64,000 bases of DNA. It comes from Nothopassalora personata. Its lineage: Eukaryota; Ascomycota; Dothideomycetes; Mycosphaerellales; Mycosphaerellaceae. This document shows, piece after piece, positions 9,221 to 20,832 of this stretch. The DNA lies in assembly GCA_033816765.1 (NCBI GenBank), contig CM066289.1, forward strand, positions 868,001 through 932,000, in the 5' to 3' direction. The notes under the pieces are model-generated. The model saw only the letters and a list, made by a program, of their open reading frames with translations. It had not been told where the DNA came from and did not search any database. Each line of letters starts with the position of its first letter. The first letter of the stretch is position 1. A program made the translations under genes and the position numbers.

Positions 9221-12200
9221 ATGGCCACGCGCACAAAGGCGCCGCCCGTCGGTGCTTCGGGATGGATACGAAATGAGAGAGAACAGGCCGACGAGTTCGT
9301 GGGACAGGAGGTGGACGAGTTCAGCTTCAGTGTCAGGAACGAGCTGGAATGGCTGAACGAGCACATGAGCGACATATTTACCCGATCAACGACGTATGTC
9401 GATAAGGATGAGGCATATCAAGAGGTTTATGTGCTAACGTGCTGCAGTAACTTTGCAGACATGTTCAAGACGCCTGGCAGACTACGCGGCAAGACTCCTC
9501 GAACTGCGCGCAAGGTCAATGCCCTGGCGCCCCGACAACCCCTAACCGACATCTTCGCTCCCAACGCACAACCTGCGCCCATATCAGCGACAAAAGCGAC
9601 AAAGACAGCCTTCTACGACAAAGTTACACAATTCCAGGTCGCCGAAGACGTCCAGAACCGGATTCCACAGAACAAGCCCGTCAGCCGGGCAACGAGTCCC
9701 AATCGTGCTGCCAAGACCTACATTGACTCCGGCTACCACGGTATGATGACCGAGGACGAGATGGAGCTTGACGCGCTCACTCAGCCGGAAAGTGTCGCCA
9801 CCTCATCACAAGCCGGAGAGACAGTGAAGGTGCCACTACGAGATGATCAACCACCTGCACAACGTGTGAAAGATGCGAGAGGAGACGAGACTGGCGCTAG
9901 TGACGACTCTTTCGTGTCCGCCAAGGAGACGGAGACCGATGCTGCGCCTGTCACCGATGAGATCATGGCCCACGCGTACGGTGATGAGCAGCCAGCGGAG
10001 GTAGAAGAGGATCAAGTGCATGACGAGATCGTTGCGCCTGTCGAGGAAGAGGTGGCAGTTCCCGCGCCAGCTGAACAGCATGTCAAAGCATCGGAGGCTG
10101 AGCCAGAGCACGATGTGGATATGGACATGGAGAATGGCTCTCCCGACTCGGATCACTCCAGTCCACAGAAGCCTTTGCAGCGAAAGAGCAGTTTCACATT
10201 TTCTGCACTTCCCGCGCGCGAGCCACTTGGTGCGAAGCGCAGCATGGGTCCACTCGATCGTGCCCGAAGCAGCTTCTTCAGCAAATCCATCAGCAAGGCT
10301 GCAGAGATCGACGAGGACGAGGACGACACTGTGCAGGAGAAAGCGGTAGAGGCAAGAGCCCACAGCAAGACCTCCACACAATTGCTGCACGAGCGACTCA
10401 ACATGTTGGGCAAGACGAAGGAGCCGAGAGCATCAAAGAGCATTCCCAACATCACACAGAATGTCTCGCAGCCATCATATCCACAGCTACCAGTTGCTGA
10501 ACCGGCAGGCTCACAAGCGACAGATGTGTTTGATCAACAAGCACTGGCTGATCAATTGGACCCTGCGCCTGTCGAGGACGAAGACGACGACTGGATAGCA
10601 CCTTCGAAACCAGCGCAGGCGTTGAAGTCGAAAGCATCGGAGACCGCAATTAAGCAGGTGACAATGGACGCTGTGTCTCCGGCTCGACCAACGTTGCACC
10701 AAAAGTCGCTTTCGACCATGACCATCATGTCACCAGACAAGGCGAACGCGACCAACGAGTCTCGACACCAGAAGGCCACGTCAGTCTCACATCCCAACTT
10801 GGCGGAAGCACTGGACTCTACAACACCCGCAGGTTCACCCATGGGCAAGAGTCAGAAGGATGGCCCACTAAGTGCATCGAAGAACAGGCTTTGGTCGGCA
10901 TTGAAGACTGCCAAGAGTATCTTTGCTTCATCTGCCAGCGCCAGTGCTGCTGCGAAGTTGGAGGCACACAATAACTCGCCAGCGCCACATCGATCACCAA
11001 ACCGCGATTCTGGTGAGCACAACATCTTCAACATGCCAGTTGACCTATTCCCCCAGAAGGATGTAATGGCAAGCCCAGCCAGGAACACCTCGGTCATTTC
11101 TTTTAGTCCCATCCGAAAGACCAGAAGCTCTACCGAAAGTGACAAGCGTAAGGAGAAGGAGCTCAAGGCTCAGCAAAAGGCCGCTGTTCAGATGGAGAAA
11201 GGGCGACAGAAGGAGGCTCAAAAGATTGCTAAGCAAAAGGCTGAAGAGCTGGCGAAGGCCGAGAAGGCCGAGAAGGCCGAGGCCGCACGACTGGAGAAAG
11301 AAAAGAAGCAGGCTGAGAAGCAGGCAGCTGCCCAAGCCGAGCGACCAGGAACTGCTGGCACCGAGACTGCTTCCGAGAATGAGATGCCACCTCCACCACC
11401 GCCGAAGGGTAGTATGCTTCCGGCTGGCAAGTTGAGGGCACCTGGAAGGCTGGTTCGTCCAACACGGGAGCCGACCAAACCTGCGCCGATGTCAATCAAG
11501 GTGGCATCACAGTCGCAGAGGCTCGGCTCTTCTGTTCTCGGCAAGCCGCAGTATGAGAGTTCGGCTCCGCCAACAGCCTCTAAGCCACCACCACGAACCT
11601 CTTCTGCGCAAGGCCACCGACCTGGATCTACTCAGCCCACGAACTCACGAGTGCGAGCACTTGAGGCAGCGCAGCGTAAGAAAGAGGCAGATGAGCGTGC
11701 AGCTGCTGAGAAGCTTGAGAAGAAGCGGGAGCTCGAGCGCAGGCGGGCTGCCAAAGCAGAAGAGGACAAGCGGGCTGAAGAAGAGCGAAAGGGCGTAGAG
11801 CGACAGCGTGTGCAAGATCTCAAACTCGATGCGCAACGCAAGGCTGCTGAGAAGCAGGCTGCCGAGGCTCGCAAGCGCGAGCAGGAACGACAAGATCAGC
11901 AGAGACGGGAGCAGGAACGCCTCGAGCAACAACGTCGCGAGCAAGAACACATCGCTCAGCAGCGCCGTGAACGAGAACAGCTGCAACAGCAGGAGGATGC
12001 TCGCAAAGCCAGGGAAGCTCATGAGCTGGCAGAGGCTATCCGGCGTGAGCGTGCTCAACAAGCACAGCAACACCCACGAGGTGACGTTCCAGGCACTTTG
12101 AGACAACTGACCAAGAACACTGTTCCGCAGCCAAATCCCGCCAAGCCTGCAAAGCGAATGCTCCCTATCGAAGATGATGATAATCCTGCCACTACTGCGC

Positions 12201-13066
12201 ACCGACCAGGCATCATGCGTGGGCCGCCGTCGTATCAGCAAGCTGACGCCAAGCGACGGAGGACAAACGAGGAGCAGGAGGAGCAGGGCGAGCGGCGATC
12301 AGTCATGGCTCCACCTAAGCGTCCGTCGACTCTGCGGAAGGTACGTCGTTCTCATGAAGCTGAGGTCTGTGTGAGTGTCGCTAACAATTCACAGGAGACA
12401 TTACCCAAGTTCTCGGGCTATACACATGCTCCGCCTCCAGCCCCACACCACAGCAACATGTACAAGTCGGCAGTCACTTCACAACACCACAACCAGCACA
12501 AGCCTACGCACCCGAGCCAGCTTGTCCAGATGTCCAACGCACGCATACCATTCGGCGAGAATCACAACCCACCTGCCTCACACAACGCATCAAGCTCCCA
12601 GATGCATCCAGGATACGAGAACGCTCACCCAAGCAAGTTCAAGACACCATCACGACCTGCGCAGGCACCGAAGTCTGCCAAGTCTACGCCACACTACCCA
12701 CAAGGTGACAACATCGAGCTGCCCGACATCGCCACCGACTCCGAGGATGAGAGCGATGAGGAGGAGGCTGTTGGTGGCTTCCGTGCCCCATCATGGGTCG
12801 CAAGTCCTGCTCTTCGCGATCTCCTCACGCAACAACAACTCGTTGATCCCGAGACCGTGTTCGGACCTATTGGTGAGCTGAAGATGGACGAGGTTTTCAA
12901 GAACAGCAAGAACCAGGAACGTCTCAAGAGGTTCCGCGATCGTGGCAGCAGCGCTATGTGGCATGAGACTGGTGATGCTGTGACGAGTGCGGAGAAGCGG
13001 AGAGATATGGAGATGCGGGAGAGGGTCGTGAGGGAAGGTGGTTGGAGGTATGAGCCTGGAGCTTGA
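9221..13066 (+). CDS. Inner centromere protein (INCENP/Sli15-like)
   Basis: Proposed CDS: join(9221..9393, 9448..12340, 12395..13066), 1245 aa. Both introns are 54 nt, have GTATGT/GTACGT donors, GCTAAC branch sites and CAG acceptors, and are multiples of three without in-frame stops, so the whole span also reads as one ORF. The N-terminus carries NFADMFKTPGRLRGKTP, a fungal INCENP hallmark. The centre is disordered (Ser/Pro/Glu-rich) and then a long charged coiled coil of KAEKAE and RREQE repeats (about residues 640-960). The last ~100 residues form the IN-box: ELPDIATDSEDE, APSWVASPALRDLL, VFGPIGELKMDEVF. INCENP anchors and activates Aurora kinase (Ipl1) in the chromosomal passenger complex at centromeres and the spindle midzone. 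Size is within the fungal range. Confidence 0.92.
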   Translation: MATRTKAPPVGASGWIRNEREQADEFVGQEVDEFSFSVRNELEWLNEHMSDIFTRSTTYVDKDEAYQEVYVLTCCSNFADMFKTPGRLRGKTPRTARKVNALAPRQPLTDIFAPNAQPAPISATKATKTAFYDKVTQFQVAEDVQNRIPQNKPVSRATSPNRAAKTYIDSGYHGMMTEDEMELDALTQPESVATSSQAGETVKVPLRDDQPPAQRVKDARGDETGASDDSFVSAKETETDAAPVTDEIMAHAYGDEQPAEVEEDQVHDEIVAPVEEEVAVPAPAEQHVKASEAEPEHDVDMDMENGSPDSDHSSPQKPLQRKSSFTFSALPAREPLGAKRSMGPLDRARSSFFSKSISKAAEIDEDEDDTVQEKAVEARAHSKTSTQLLHERLNMLGKTKEPRASKSIPNITQNVSQPSYPQLPVAEPAGSQATDVFDQQALADQLDPAPVEDEDDDWIAPSKPAQALKSKASETAIKQVTMDAVSPARPTLHQKSLSTMTIMSPDKANATNESRHQKATSVSHPNLAEALDSTTPAGSPMGKSQKDGPLSASKNRLWSALKTAKSIFASSASASAAAKLEAHNNSPAPHRSPNRDSGEHNIFNMPVDLFPQKDVMASPARNTSVISFSPIRKTRSSTESDKRKEKELKAQQKAAVQMEKGRQKEAQKIAKQKAEELAKAEKAEKAEAARLEKEKKQAEKQAAAQAERPGTAGTETASENEMPPPPPPKGSMLPAGKLRAPGRLVRPTREPTKPAPMSIKVASQSQRLGSSVLGKPQYESSAPPTASKPPPRTSSAQGHRPGSTQPTNSRVRALEAAQRKKEADERAAAEKLEKKRELERRRAAKAEEDKRAEEERKGVERQRVQDLKLDAQRKAAEKQAAEARKREQERQDQQRREQERLEQQRREQEHIAQQRREREQLQQQEDARKAREAHELAEAIRRERAQQAQQHPRGDVPGTLRQLTKNTVPQPNPAKPAKRMLPIEDDDNPATTAHRPGIMRGPPSYQQADAKRRRTNEEQEEQGERRSVMAPPKRPSTLRKVRRSHEAEVCVSVANNSQETLPKFSGYTHAPPPAPHHSNMYKSAVTSQHHNQHKPTHPSQLVQMSNARIPFGENHNPPASHNASSSQMHPGYENAHPSKFKTPSRPAQAPKSAKSTPHYPQGDNIELPDIATDSEDESDEEEAVGGFRAPSWVASPALRDLLTQQQLVDPETVFGPIGELKMDEVFKNSKNQERLKRFRDRGSSAMWHETGDAVTSAEKRRDMEMRERVVREGGWRYEPGA

Positions 13067-14295
13067 GAGCATTGTACACGCAGAGTTGTTGATGTCGAAC
13101 TATGATGAAGACTTGGGCTGCAAGTTGGAAGGCATTGGCGCTGGTTGGGTTTGGGATATGATCGGGTTGTAGAATGGCCCCGATTTCTGTTTAGAACATT
13201 CTTGTTGCGACTGAGCGAAGATTTACCTTGAGCTTGCATATACTCTGGTACTCTTGGCAATGCATTGTCGTCGGTCTTGATGAAGCATATACTTTTATCT
13301 CTTTCGCCCATTCGTGAGTGTCGAACGGCGAGATTTATGTGTCGCGCCCTCCACGAAGAGAAACACCAAGGCCTCACATACGCCCCAGCAGCCTTCGAGA
13401 GAGGATGACGCCAGATGGCTTACCATTGCAGGAGAGAATTGTTTGAGAGCAGCTGAACGGGCGAAATCGGGAAAAAATTGCAAGTCAACTCGTTTCATCG
13501 TCGGCCGTGCTACCGTTATGCTGATCATGATGATAGAGAAGGATTCCCGCGGTACCTACGCTCGTCCTGAAATCTCTCTTCGACGTCCACCTTCGATACA
13601 ACTCAAACGATCATTTCCATTTCCTTGATACCCATAGCTTCTGTGGAGAGCACCCGCTAGGACGTCTGGTAAGGTAGCACCAAGGCTGTCTTGCACTGTG
13701 CTTGCAGACTGGTCGGGAGATATTCTCCGAAGAGCGAGTGGACCGCGGCAATTCTGGCTGAAGAGCGGTTGTATGGTATGGGAGTAGATCCCGTCTCGGG
13801 ATGTAAGGTGCAAGTTGCAGTAATGTCGTGCTACTGTACAGCTCTCCCAAAATAGATCGCATGTGGAACAGTAAAGCGGTGATCGACAGCGATGTCATTG
13901 TGGTTTTGCAAGATCTTTGAGGGTATGGCGACGGTGTACATCAGGGTGCTATTCAAAGTGCATTCTGCATTTGCTAGACGGCACCGTCTGAAGCGGTGTG
14001 GGTTTGGAGCTGCCTGTGTCTCGGAATAGATGTGCATTCTTTGCTGGAAGTCGGAATGTTCTGGGGAAAGAACTGAAGAGCTCCACAAGCCGACTGTACC
14101 GTGGTCGTGACTTGTGACTTCACTGCTTCGTGACCTCTTCGTATAGTATGCTCTGAGGAGACAGCAGATCCATCGCGAGGTCGACTCGACAGTTTGCGAC
14201 ATCTTTCCTGTAGACTTGAGGCGTGCAGCGGTCTCGCAATCATGATGGCCGTGCCTTTGTATGAGGCCAATCATTCAACCTAAAAAAATGCCCGA
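13067..14295. other. Intergenic between convergent INCENP-like and GRASP genes
   Basis: Contains the 3' flanks of both neighbours. Reverse ORFs of up to 147 codons (13831-14274) show no family resemblance; no RNA gene was recognised. Confidence 0.45.
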
Positions 14296-15390
14296 TCATG
14301 CCTCGTCTGTCTTCTCACTTTCCCCATTTGCTGGCGGTGCCGGTGATGCGGCCTTTCGCGGACCAGCTCCTGCTTTCGGCGGTGGAGGTGGCAGGCCATC
14401 ACCAGTCGGTTTGGGTGTGAAATTACCCTCCAGCTCACGACTCTTCTGCTCCCCTTCGGCAAAGTAGTCGTCCAGTGCCGCCGCGGGCGCATGATGAGCT
14501 CTTGCCTTCTTCGCCTTCCCTCCCTTTGGCGGTCCTCCAGCCGGCGGCGGAGGCGTGGTAGCTTGTCCCGCGATTGGCATGTTCGCCGGCACCAGGAAAT
14601 CTGCCGCTGCCGCGGGCGCACCATAAGTCTCTCCAGCAGTCGGAGCCTGGTACGCATTCACATCCTGACTAGGCCTCCTACTCCCAGCCTCAAACAATGT
14701 CTCGCCAGGCGCCTGTGCCGGCTCCGTCAAGGGCGCAGGAATCCGATGCAGCGCCCCATATCCCAACGTACAACCCAGCGCGCCATCCCCACCCCAATTC
14801 TTCGCAGGCGTGATAGTCACCATCCTCGTCACATCATACTCCTGATTGTACACAAACAATCTCAACGGCCTATTGAGAAATGCCTCAACAATCTCCCCAA
14901 TTCCCGCATCACCTCTCAACGGACCCTCAGGACTCCCAATAACATAATCACTATACGGCAATAGCCCAGCAACATCCGCAGGCGAGTTCGGCATGACGTC
15001 CAAAATATGCCACACATCATCAACAACACTCAACGGACTCCACTGTAGCGCCAGTCCCAAACTCCCGCCATCGTTGGGGAGATGAACATAGATCTCGCGA
15101 ATCTGACTTCCTTTCGCGCCGTAGATTCCAAGGGAAACATTGTTCCCAGCACAGTTCTTGATCTCGGTCATGAAGAGGGCTGGGTCTGGATTGTCGATGT
15201 TATGGCCATTGATGCCAATGATGAAGTCGAACCAGGGCTCTACGTTGATGTCCGGGTTTGTGTTGCGCAAGACCTGGAAGCCGTAGTGGTTTTGCGACGT
15301 GGGGTTGTTGCCGCCGCTCTGGGCTGCTGCGTTTGGATCAGAGTCCAATCGAGAGATGAAGCGGTTGACGGCGCCGAAGAAGTTGGCCAT
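14296..15390 (-). CDS. Golgi reassembly-stacking protein (GRASP/Grh1-like)
   Basis: 364 residues from the ATG at 15390. An upstream in-frame ATG at 15465 would add 25 residues unlike the family, whereas the chosen start gives the amphipathic MANFFGAVNRFISRL helix expected to tether fungal GRASP to membranes. Two PDZ-like GRASP repeats follow (about 20-200): YGFQVLRNTNPDINVEPWFD, GINGHNIDNPDPALF, then LGLALQWSPLSVVDDVWHIL and SPADVAGLLPYSDYVIG. The conserved GALGCTLGYGALHRIP segment closes the domain; the C-terminal ~150 residues are Pro/Ala/Gly-rich. It should act at cis-Golgi/ERES membranes in vesicle traffic and unconventional secretion. Single exon. Confidence 0.94.
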   Translation of the reverse strand: MANFFGAVNRFISRLDSDPNAAAQSGGNNPTSQNHYGFQVLRNTNPDINVEPWFDFIIGINGHNIDNPDPALFMTEIKNCAGNNVSLGIYGAKGSQIREIYVHLPNDGGSLGLALQWSPLSVVDDVWHILDVMPNSPADVAGLLPYSDYVIGSPEGPLRGDAGIGEIVEAFLNRPLRLFVYNQEYDVTRMVTITPAKNWGGDGALGCTLGYGALHRIPAPLTEPAQAPGETLFEAGSRRPSQDVNAYQAPTAGETYGAPAAAADFLVPANMPIAGQATTPPPPAGGPPKGGKAKKARAHHAPAAALDDYFAEGEQKSRELEGNFTPKPTGDGLPPPPPKAGAGPRKAASPAPPANGESEKTDEA

Positions 15391-15915
15391 TGTTCGTGGC
15401 GTTGTATGGGTTTGTGTGGGTTTGTTGATGTGCAGATGGAAGGAGATGAGAGATGTTGTTCTCATTGACGCGGCATGATTGGTCAGATCATGTCTGGGCT
15501 CTGAGCCTGAGGCAGCTAGTTCCTAGATTTCGCGCCAGGTAAAATCATGGGACGGCGACAACACGGTTATCCTATTAGGGCTCATGAAGACAAAGTAATC
15601 CATCGATTATGGCTCTCCCTCACTTGGGATGATGTGCTGTGGTTTAGGAGGCGCTCGGTGTCGATGAAGAGGCATATCTCGTACTTCGACTGAACCTAAC
15701 CATTCCATCAACAGCGGCAACCACGATGAGTCGCTCGTGTCGTGGGCGGGATTAATGGGAAACCACATCTCTAGGCGAATCGATTCTCCATGACCGCAAT
15801 CACGCTCCGCGGAGATGTACAGCAATCAATCAGGCTCGATGAACAACACTTGTCCCGAGTCACCTCGACGCTCTCTTCACTCCTCATACCTCGATACTCA
15901 GAGACTCTATTCAAC
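15391..15915. other. Intergenic, GRASP promoter and beta-glucosidase 3' flank
   Basis: No coding potential beyond short chance ORFs. No obvious terminator or repeat. Confidence 0.45.
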
Positions 15916-18258
15916 TTAGATCTCAAAGTCGCCGGTCAACTTGACATCCCTACTGCTAGCGCCCACTCGAATCGGGTACGTGCCCCTTTGCAGCTTCCAC
16001 TCCTGACCGAAAACATCCCAAATACTCAGATCCCTCCTCTTCAAATCAAACTTCGCAACCTTGCTCTCTCCTACCTCGAGCTTAACCCTCTCAAAACCCC
16101 TCAACTGATTCCTCGGCGCATCCGGGATCTCGATGTACAGCTGTGGGACTTCTGCAGCAGCCACGCCACCCGTATTGGTCACATTGACGCTCACTTCGAA
16201 TATAACATCCCACAGCGCAGCGTGGCCACCTTGTGGGGTTGGAGAAAAGATGACAGGATACTCATCAGTGTTGTTGCCCGTCTTGGCGATGGTCAGGTTC
16301 GAGTAAGAGAAATTAGAATAACTTAGACCAAACCCGAACTCGTAGCGTGGTGTGATGTTGTACTTGTCGAAATGTCTGTAATCAATATACAGACCCTCCG
16401 TGAAATTATCCTGCGGGAAGGGGCCCGAGCCAATCGTCGAGTTGAGCAATTCACCGTAATCCTTCTCCTGCTTGGCGACTGTGAAAGGGAGTCGACCAGA
16501 GGGAGATACGTCGCCGTAGAGAATATCAACGATGGAGTTACCAGTCTCTTGACCTGGGAGGAGACCGTAGATCACGGCGGTGACATTCGGGTGATCGATC
16601 CATTCGTCTACGACTCGGATACCAGCGGAGTGGATCACGACGATAGTGTTGGAGCAGTTAGTCGCCACGTTCTTGACGAGCTGGTCGCTCCAGTCGTGGG
16701 TCAGGGAAGTGCGGTCGAAGGACTCTGAGGCGTAAGCGTTAATGAAGACGATACAGGCATCGGCGTTTGCGTAGACGGTTGGTTTGACGCTGGCGAAGTC
16801 CCAGCGGACCATGCCGCGGTCTGCGATGACTCTCCTTTGAATTGCTTCAAAGGGACTGATGAGATACGACGGAGAGTTCGAACCAGATCCACCACCAGTA
16901 GCGAGAGTGCCATTCAGAATCTCCCAGCCAAAGTTGACGTCGTAACCTCCACCGAATCGTGCTGGCGTGGTCCATGGGGAGTCGGGAGTCTTGGCGTCGT
17001 ACCCATAGATGTTGAGGAACCTTGGCTTCTGAAGTGGTAAAGCGTTGTTCTCGTTCTTGACAAGGACGGCACCAGCAGCACCAATCTCCCGAATGAGTGA
17101 CGCGTGGTCGCCACGAACATCGATGATAGCATGCTGCTGGTCGTAATTGTAGACGCCGACTTCTGGGAAGTCTTTGTCCTGGCCAAGGTGGTACCAGGCA
17201 GCCAAGATGCGAGTGACCATGTCATCGAGACGACTCTCTGCGACGGACCCGTTGGTTACTGCCTGCGTCAAGTTGTCGCCCCAGTACCCTCCGTCAGGCA
17301 TTACGAGATCCAGACCAGCGTTCGCCGTTGCCACACCAGCAAGTTGAGCATCCCAATCAGATGTTACGAAGCCCTGGAAGCCCAGCTCCGTCTTCAGAAT
17401 GCCGTTCAGCAGCTTGGAGTTCTGGCAGCTGTAGCTGTTGTTCACCCTCTGGTACGAGCACATGGCGCTCGCAGCACCAGCCTTCAACGAATCCATGAAG
17501 GGAAAAGCATAAAGCTCACGAATCGTGCGATCATCAGCATTGGATGATATCGCCTCGCCGATGTCTTCAGGAACACCAGGGTTCCGTCGCCACTCCTGCT
17601 CGTTCAGTAGCCAGTGCTTCATTTGTGCAATAACACCTTGCTCTTGCAGACCAGTCGTGACAGCGCCCATGCCGATGGAGGATAAGAATGGATCGGCTCC
17701 AAATCCCTCCCAATTGCGTCCGCCACGAGCCTTGCGGCCGAGGGGGCCACCAACCGGTAGGAGTGCAACGTTGATACCCTTCCCGCGGTACTCCTCGCCG
17801 AGCGCCACGCCGTAGCGGTACATGAGATCGCGATCGAAGGTTGCTCCGACCGTGAGCTGAGCCGGGAAGGACGAGACAAATTCTTGTCCTCTGATACCAT
17901 CGGGTGCATCGGCGAAGCAGAGAGCCTTGATTCCGAGGCGATCGAAGGCTGGTGTGTTGCCAACGCAATTACCTGTGTGACCTCTTGTCATGTTGACCTT
18001 CTCGATGAGGGTCATTTGTCCTACCAGGGCGCGGGCTTTGGTGTAGGCATCCTGCCATGAAGCATCGACGCCGCCAGTACCCTGAGCTACGCTGTGTCAG
18101 CTTCGTGTCTTTTAACGTTGGTTTCAATCCTTACGAGTAGGGTAGACAGGTGGGCTCTGGCCATATAGATTCACTTCTGACGCATTAGTGTAGACAAGTG
18201 CATTGACAATTGGTGCTGCCAAGAGCAGAGCTCCAGCACTGGCAGCGGTTGCCTTCAT
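15916..18258 (-). CDS. Secreted GH3 beta-glucosidase
   Basis: Proposed CDS: complement(join(15916..18086, 18135..18258)), 764 aa. The 48-nt intron (GTAAGG...GCGTAG) joins a first exon encoding a signal peptide (MKATAASAGALLLAAPIVNA) to the catalytic domain. GH3 N-domain landmarks are GVTLNVALLPVGGPLGR-like GKGINVALLPVGGPLGRKAR, MKHWLLNEQE and SYQRVNNSYSCQN. The nucleophile is Asp285 in VTSDWDAQ. The C-terminal GH3 sandwich (AVLVKNENNALPL) and a fibronectin-III-like end (PQLYIEIPDAPRNQLRGFERV) are present. Many NxS/T sites fit secretion. It would release glucose from cello-oligosaccharides or beta-glucosides outside the cell. A GTGGGG motif at 18409-18414 could be a CreA carbon-repression site (weak). 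Specificity among GH3 activities is not certain. Confidence 0.93.
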
Positions 18259-19165
18259 CTTGTCCGACTGGTCTTGACGAAACAGCAGAACCACACATCT
18301 CTAGCAGAGGCCGGCGGCCAGCAGCACTTATGCTGGCAACCGTGCCTCGCGCAAACATTGCTGCAGGAACAAGCTCATTTCGCCGAAAGACCTCTGCTGT
18401 GGGGACCAGCCGTGGGCCTGTAGACGGCAAGTGGTGTTACTGGTGTACAGAATACCTCGACTCGGGTTCACCGACGTGCAGCCGCGAAGCTCTAGAAATG
18501 TTTGGAGTAAGGTGGAGGTAGCGATCGTCAGGCACAAGGATCTGGTGATGGAGGCCGAGGTTATTGGCGTGTGGGCTCGGACAAGCTGATGCCGGTCATC
18601 GTCTGATTGGGTCGTGAACCGACTGCTCTATGTTCTTGATCTCGCAGGCAAGCGAGCTTCTCCTCCATGGTAGAAAACCTTGCTTGTAGAACATGAAGGA
18701 CGCCTGTCAGTATAGCAAGGCTTCGTGAAGATATGTAGTCGTCCGAGGCCCTGCTGCAGGTCCACTGTCAACATGTACGAATCGTGCATCACGCAGTGGG
18801 TTTCCTTGTCCACGATCTGAGCAATCACGAGGTTTGAACAGGTGGAGCGGAAGAAGTAGTCGCGCGCAGTGATGTTGCCTTGTCGTAATCGTCAGGCTTT
18901 TGAAGATGCTTCCGAAGCTTTTTGGTGTATTTCGATGCTGGATGGTGATGGCGTCCAGCAGTGCGACCTTTTCGTCTTTGCATTGGGGGTATTCTGATGA
19001 CCGTCGCGGTCCATACATTACGTCTGCTCGAGGACTCCGGAGTGGGCTGATGATTGAGAACATTATAGCCCATAGAGCCCGCGCCGGGTGGCCAGAGTTG
19101 GAGACGTCTTTTGTGCATCTACCGAATCAGCATGTCGTTCCTGACAGTCATTCACATCAACCCAT
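18259..19165. other. Intergenic between tandem CCT3 and beta-glucosidase genes
   Basis: Holds the beta-glucosidase promoter (including GTGGGG at 18409-18414, matching the SYGGRG CreA consensus) and the CCT3 3' flank. Forward and reverse ORFs up to 118 codons look non-coding. Confidence 0.4.
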
Positions 19166-20832
19166 CTAGTCATCACCTCCCATACCGCCACCACCAGTCT
19201 TTGCCTGTTTCGCGCCAACGATATCGTCCACACGCAACAGCAAGCAAGCACTCTCGATAGCGGTCTTGATACTCTGCAGTTTGATAGCTTGTGGCTCCCA
19301 AATACCAAAGTCCTTCATGTCCACCACTTTACCAGCGTCGCCATCGATACCAAAAGTTGAGCCGCCTTCGCTGTGCTTGGCGCGGAGTTGTGTCAGTATT
19401 CTGATGGGCGATGCACCCGCGTTCTGAACTAGTGTTCGTGGAATGACTTCCATGGCGTCCGCAATAGCCTTGTAGGGCCACTGTTGCACGCCCTCGACGC
19501 CCTTTGCATTCTGTGATAGCCGCACGGCGACTGCCATCTCTGTAGCGCCACCGCCGGGTGAGAGGTATGGATGGAAGATGACGTTCCTCGCCACACTCAT
19601 CGCGTCGAGCAGATTTCGATCGATCTCGTTGAGGATGTCCTTCGATGGTCCACGTAGCAGGATGGTGCAAGCCTTGGGGTTCTTGCACTTGGTGAGGAAT
19701 GTGAAGTACTCGTCGCCAATCTTCTCAATCTCGAAAAGGCCACACTGGGTGCCGACATCGCGCTCTGTAAGATCGTAAACGGAATTGACGATGGTTGCGC
19801 CTGTCGCTCGTGCAATTCGGTTGTTGTCCGTCTTTCGTACTCTTCGCAGTGCCGTGACGTTGTGCTTGACGAGGAAGTGCTGAGCAAGATCTGATACACC
19901 CTTCTCGGTGATGACGATGTCTGGCTTGACTGCAAGGATCGCATCACACATGGCCTTGACCTGCTCCTCCTCGATCTGCAGGATCCGGTTCCAGTCCTCC
20001 TCTTTGCTGATCTCGATGTTCGTTTGTGATTCACCCTTCTTGTACTCCAATGTGCAGTCGAGAAGCACGATGCGTGGGTGTTCTATTCGCCTCCTCATCT
20101 TCGGGTGTGTGATGTCCTTGTTCAGCATAACGCCGTCCAAGACGGTGCTGTCCTCGATCTCTCCGCCAGGCACCTTCTCCACACGAGCATATCTCTTGAT
20201 GTCCACCTCTTGCTTGCCGCCTCCTGCATCATGGCTGACCGTACGTACTGCCTGTAAGGCAAGATCACACATGAGATCTGAGTAGCGGGATGTGAACTTG
20301 GTGCCGATGGATGTGGAGATGAGGTTGCGCATGACTTGGTTGTCGTTGATGTCGACGGGTATCGAAACGTCTTGGATGACCTTGAGCGCGTCGCTCAATG
20401 CTCGCTTGAAGGCCTGGATGATGACCACCGGGTGGATGTTGCGCTCGAGTTGCGGTAGTGAAAGGGCAAGGATCTCTCCGGCGAGGATGATGACCGTCGT
20501 TGTGCCATCTCCCACCTCCTCGTCCTGTGTGCGCGCCAACTCAATCATGCTCTTCGCTGCTGGATGCGCCACTTCAATCTCTCGGAGGATGGCGTGTCCG
20601 TCGTTGGTGAGCACGATTCCACCCATGGGGTCCAGCAGCATCTTCAGCATGGCCTTTGGTCCCAAACATGATCGGATAATGTCGGCGACTGTCTTTGCTG
20701 CAGTGATGTTGGAGAGCTGTGCTTGTCTGCCCGTCTTGCGATCGCCCGTCGCCGTGTCTGCCGTGATTGTTAGCAGTTGTGCGTACAGGATGTTTCGATA
20801 TGCCTACTCATCACCACCACCGGAGCCTGCAT
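19166..20832 (-). CDS. CCT3: Chaperonin-containing TCP-1 subunit gamma
   Basis: Proposed CDS: complement(join(19166..20757, 20808..20832)), 538 aa. A tiny first exon encodes MQAPVVVM plus one base; the 50-nt intron restores MNTATGDRKTGRQAQLSNIT, the usual CCT3 start. Group II chaperonin motifs are in place: CLGPKAMLKMLLDPMGGIVL (40-57), the ATPase loop GDGTTT (91-96), and in the intermediate domain GGGATEMAVAVRL. It ends in a Gly-rich tail GGGGMGGDD. It is one of eight paralogous subunits of the cytosolic TRiC/CCT ring that folds actin, tubulin and WD-repeat proteins. Length is as in yeast and animals. Divergent from the TLC gene across ~445 bp. Confidence 0.96.
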
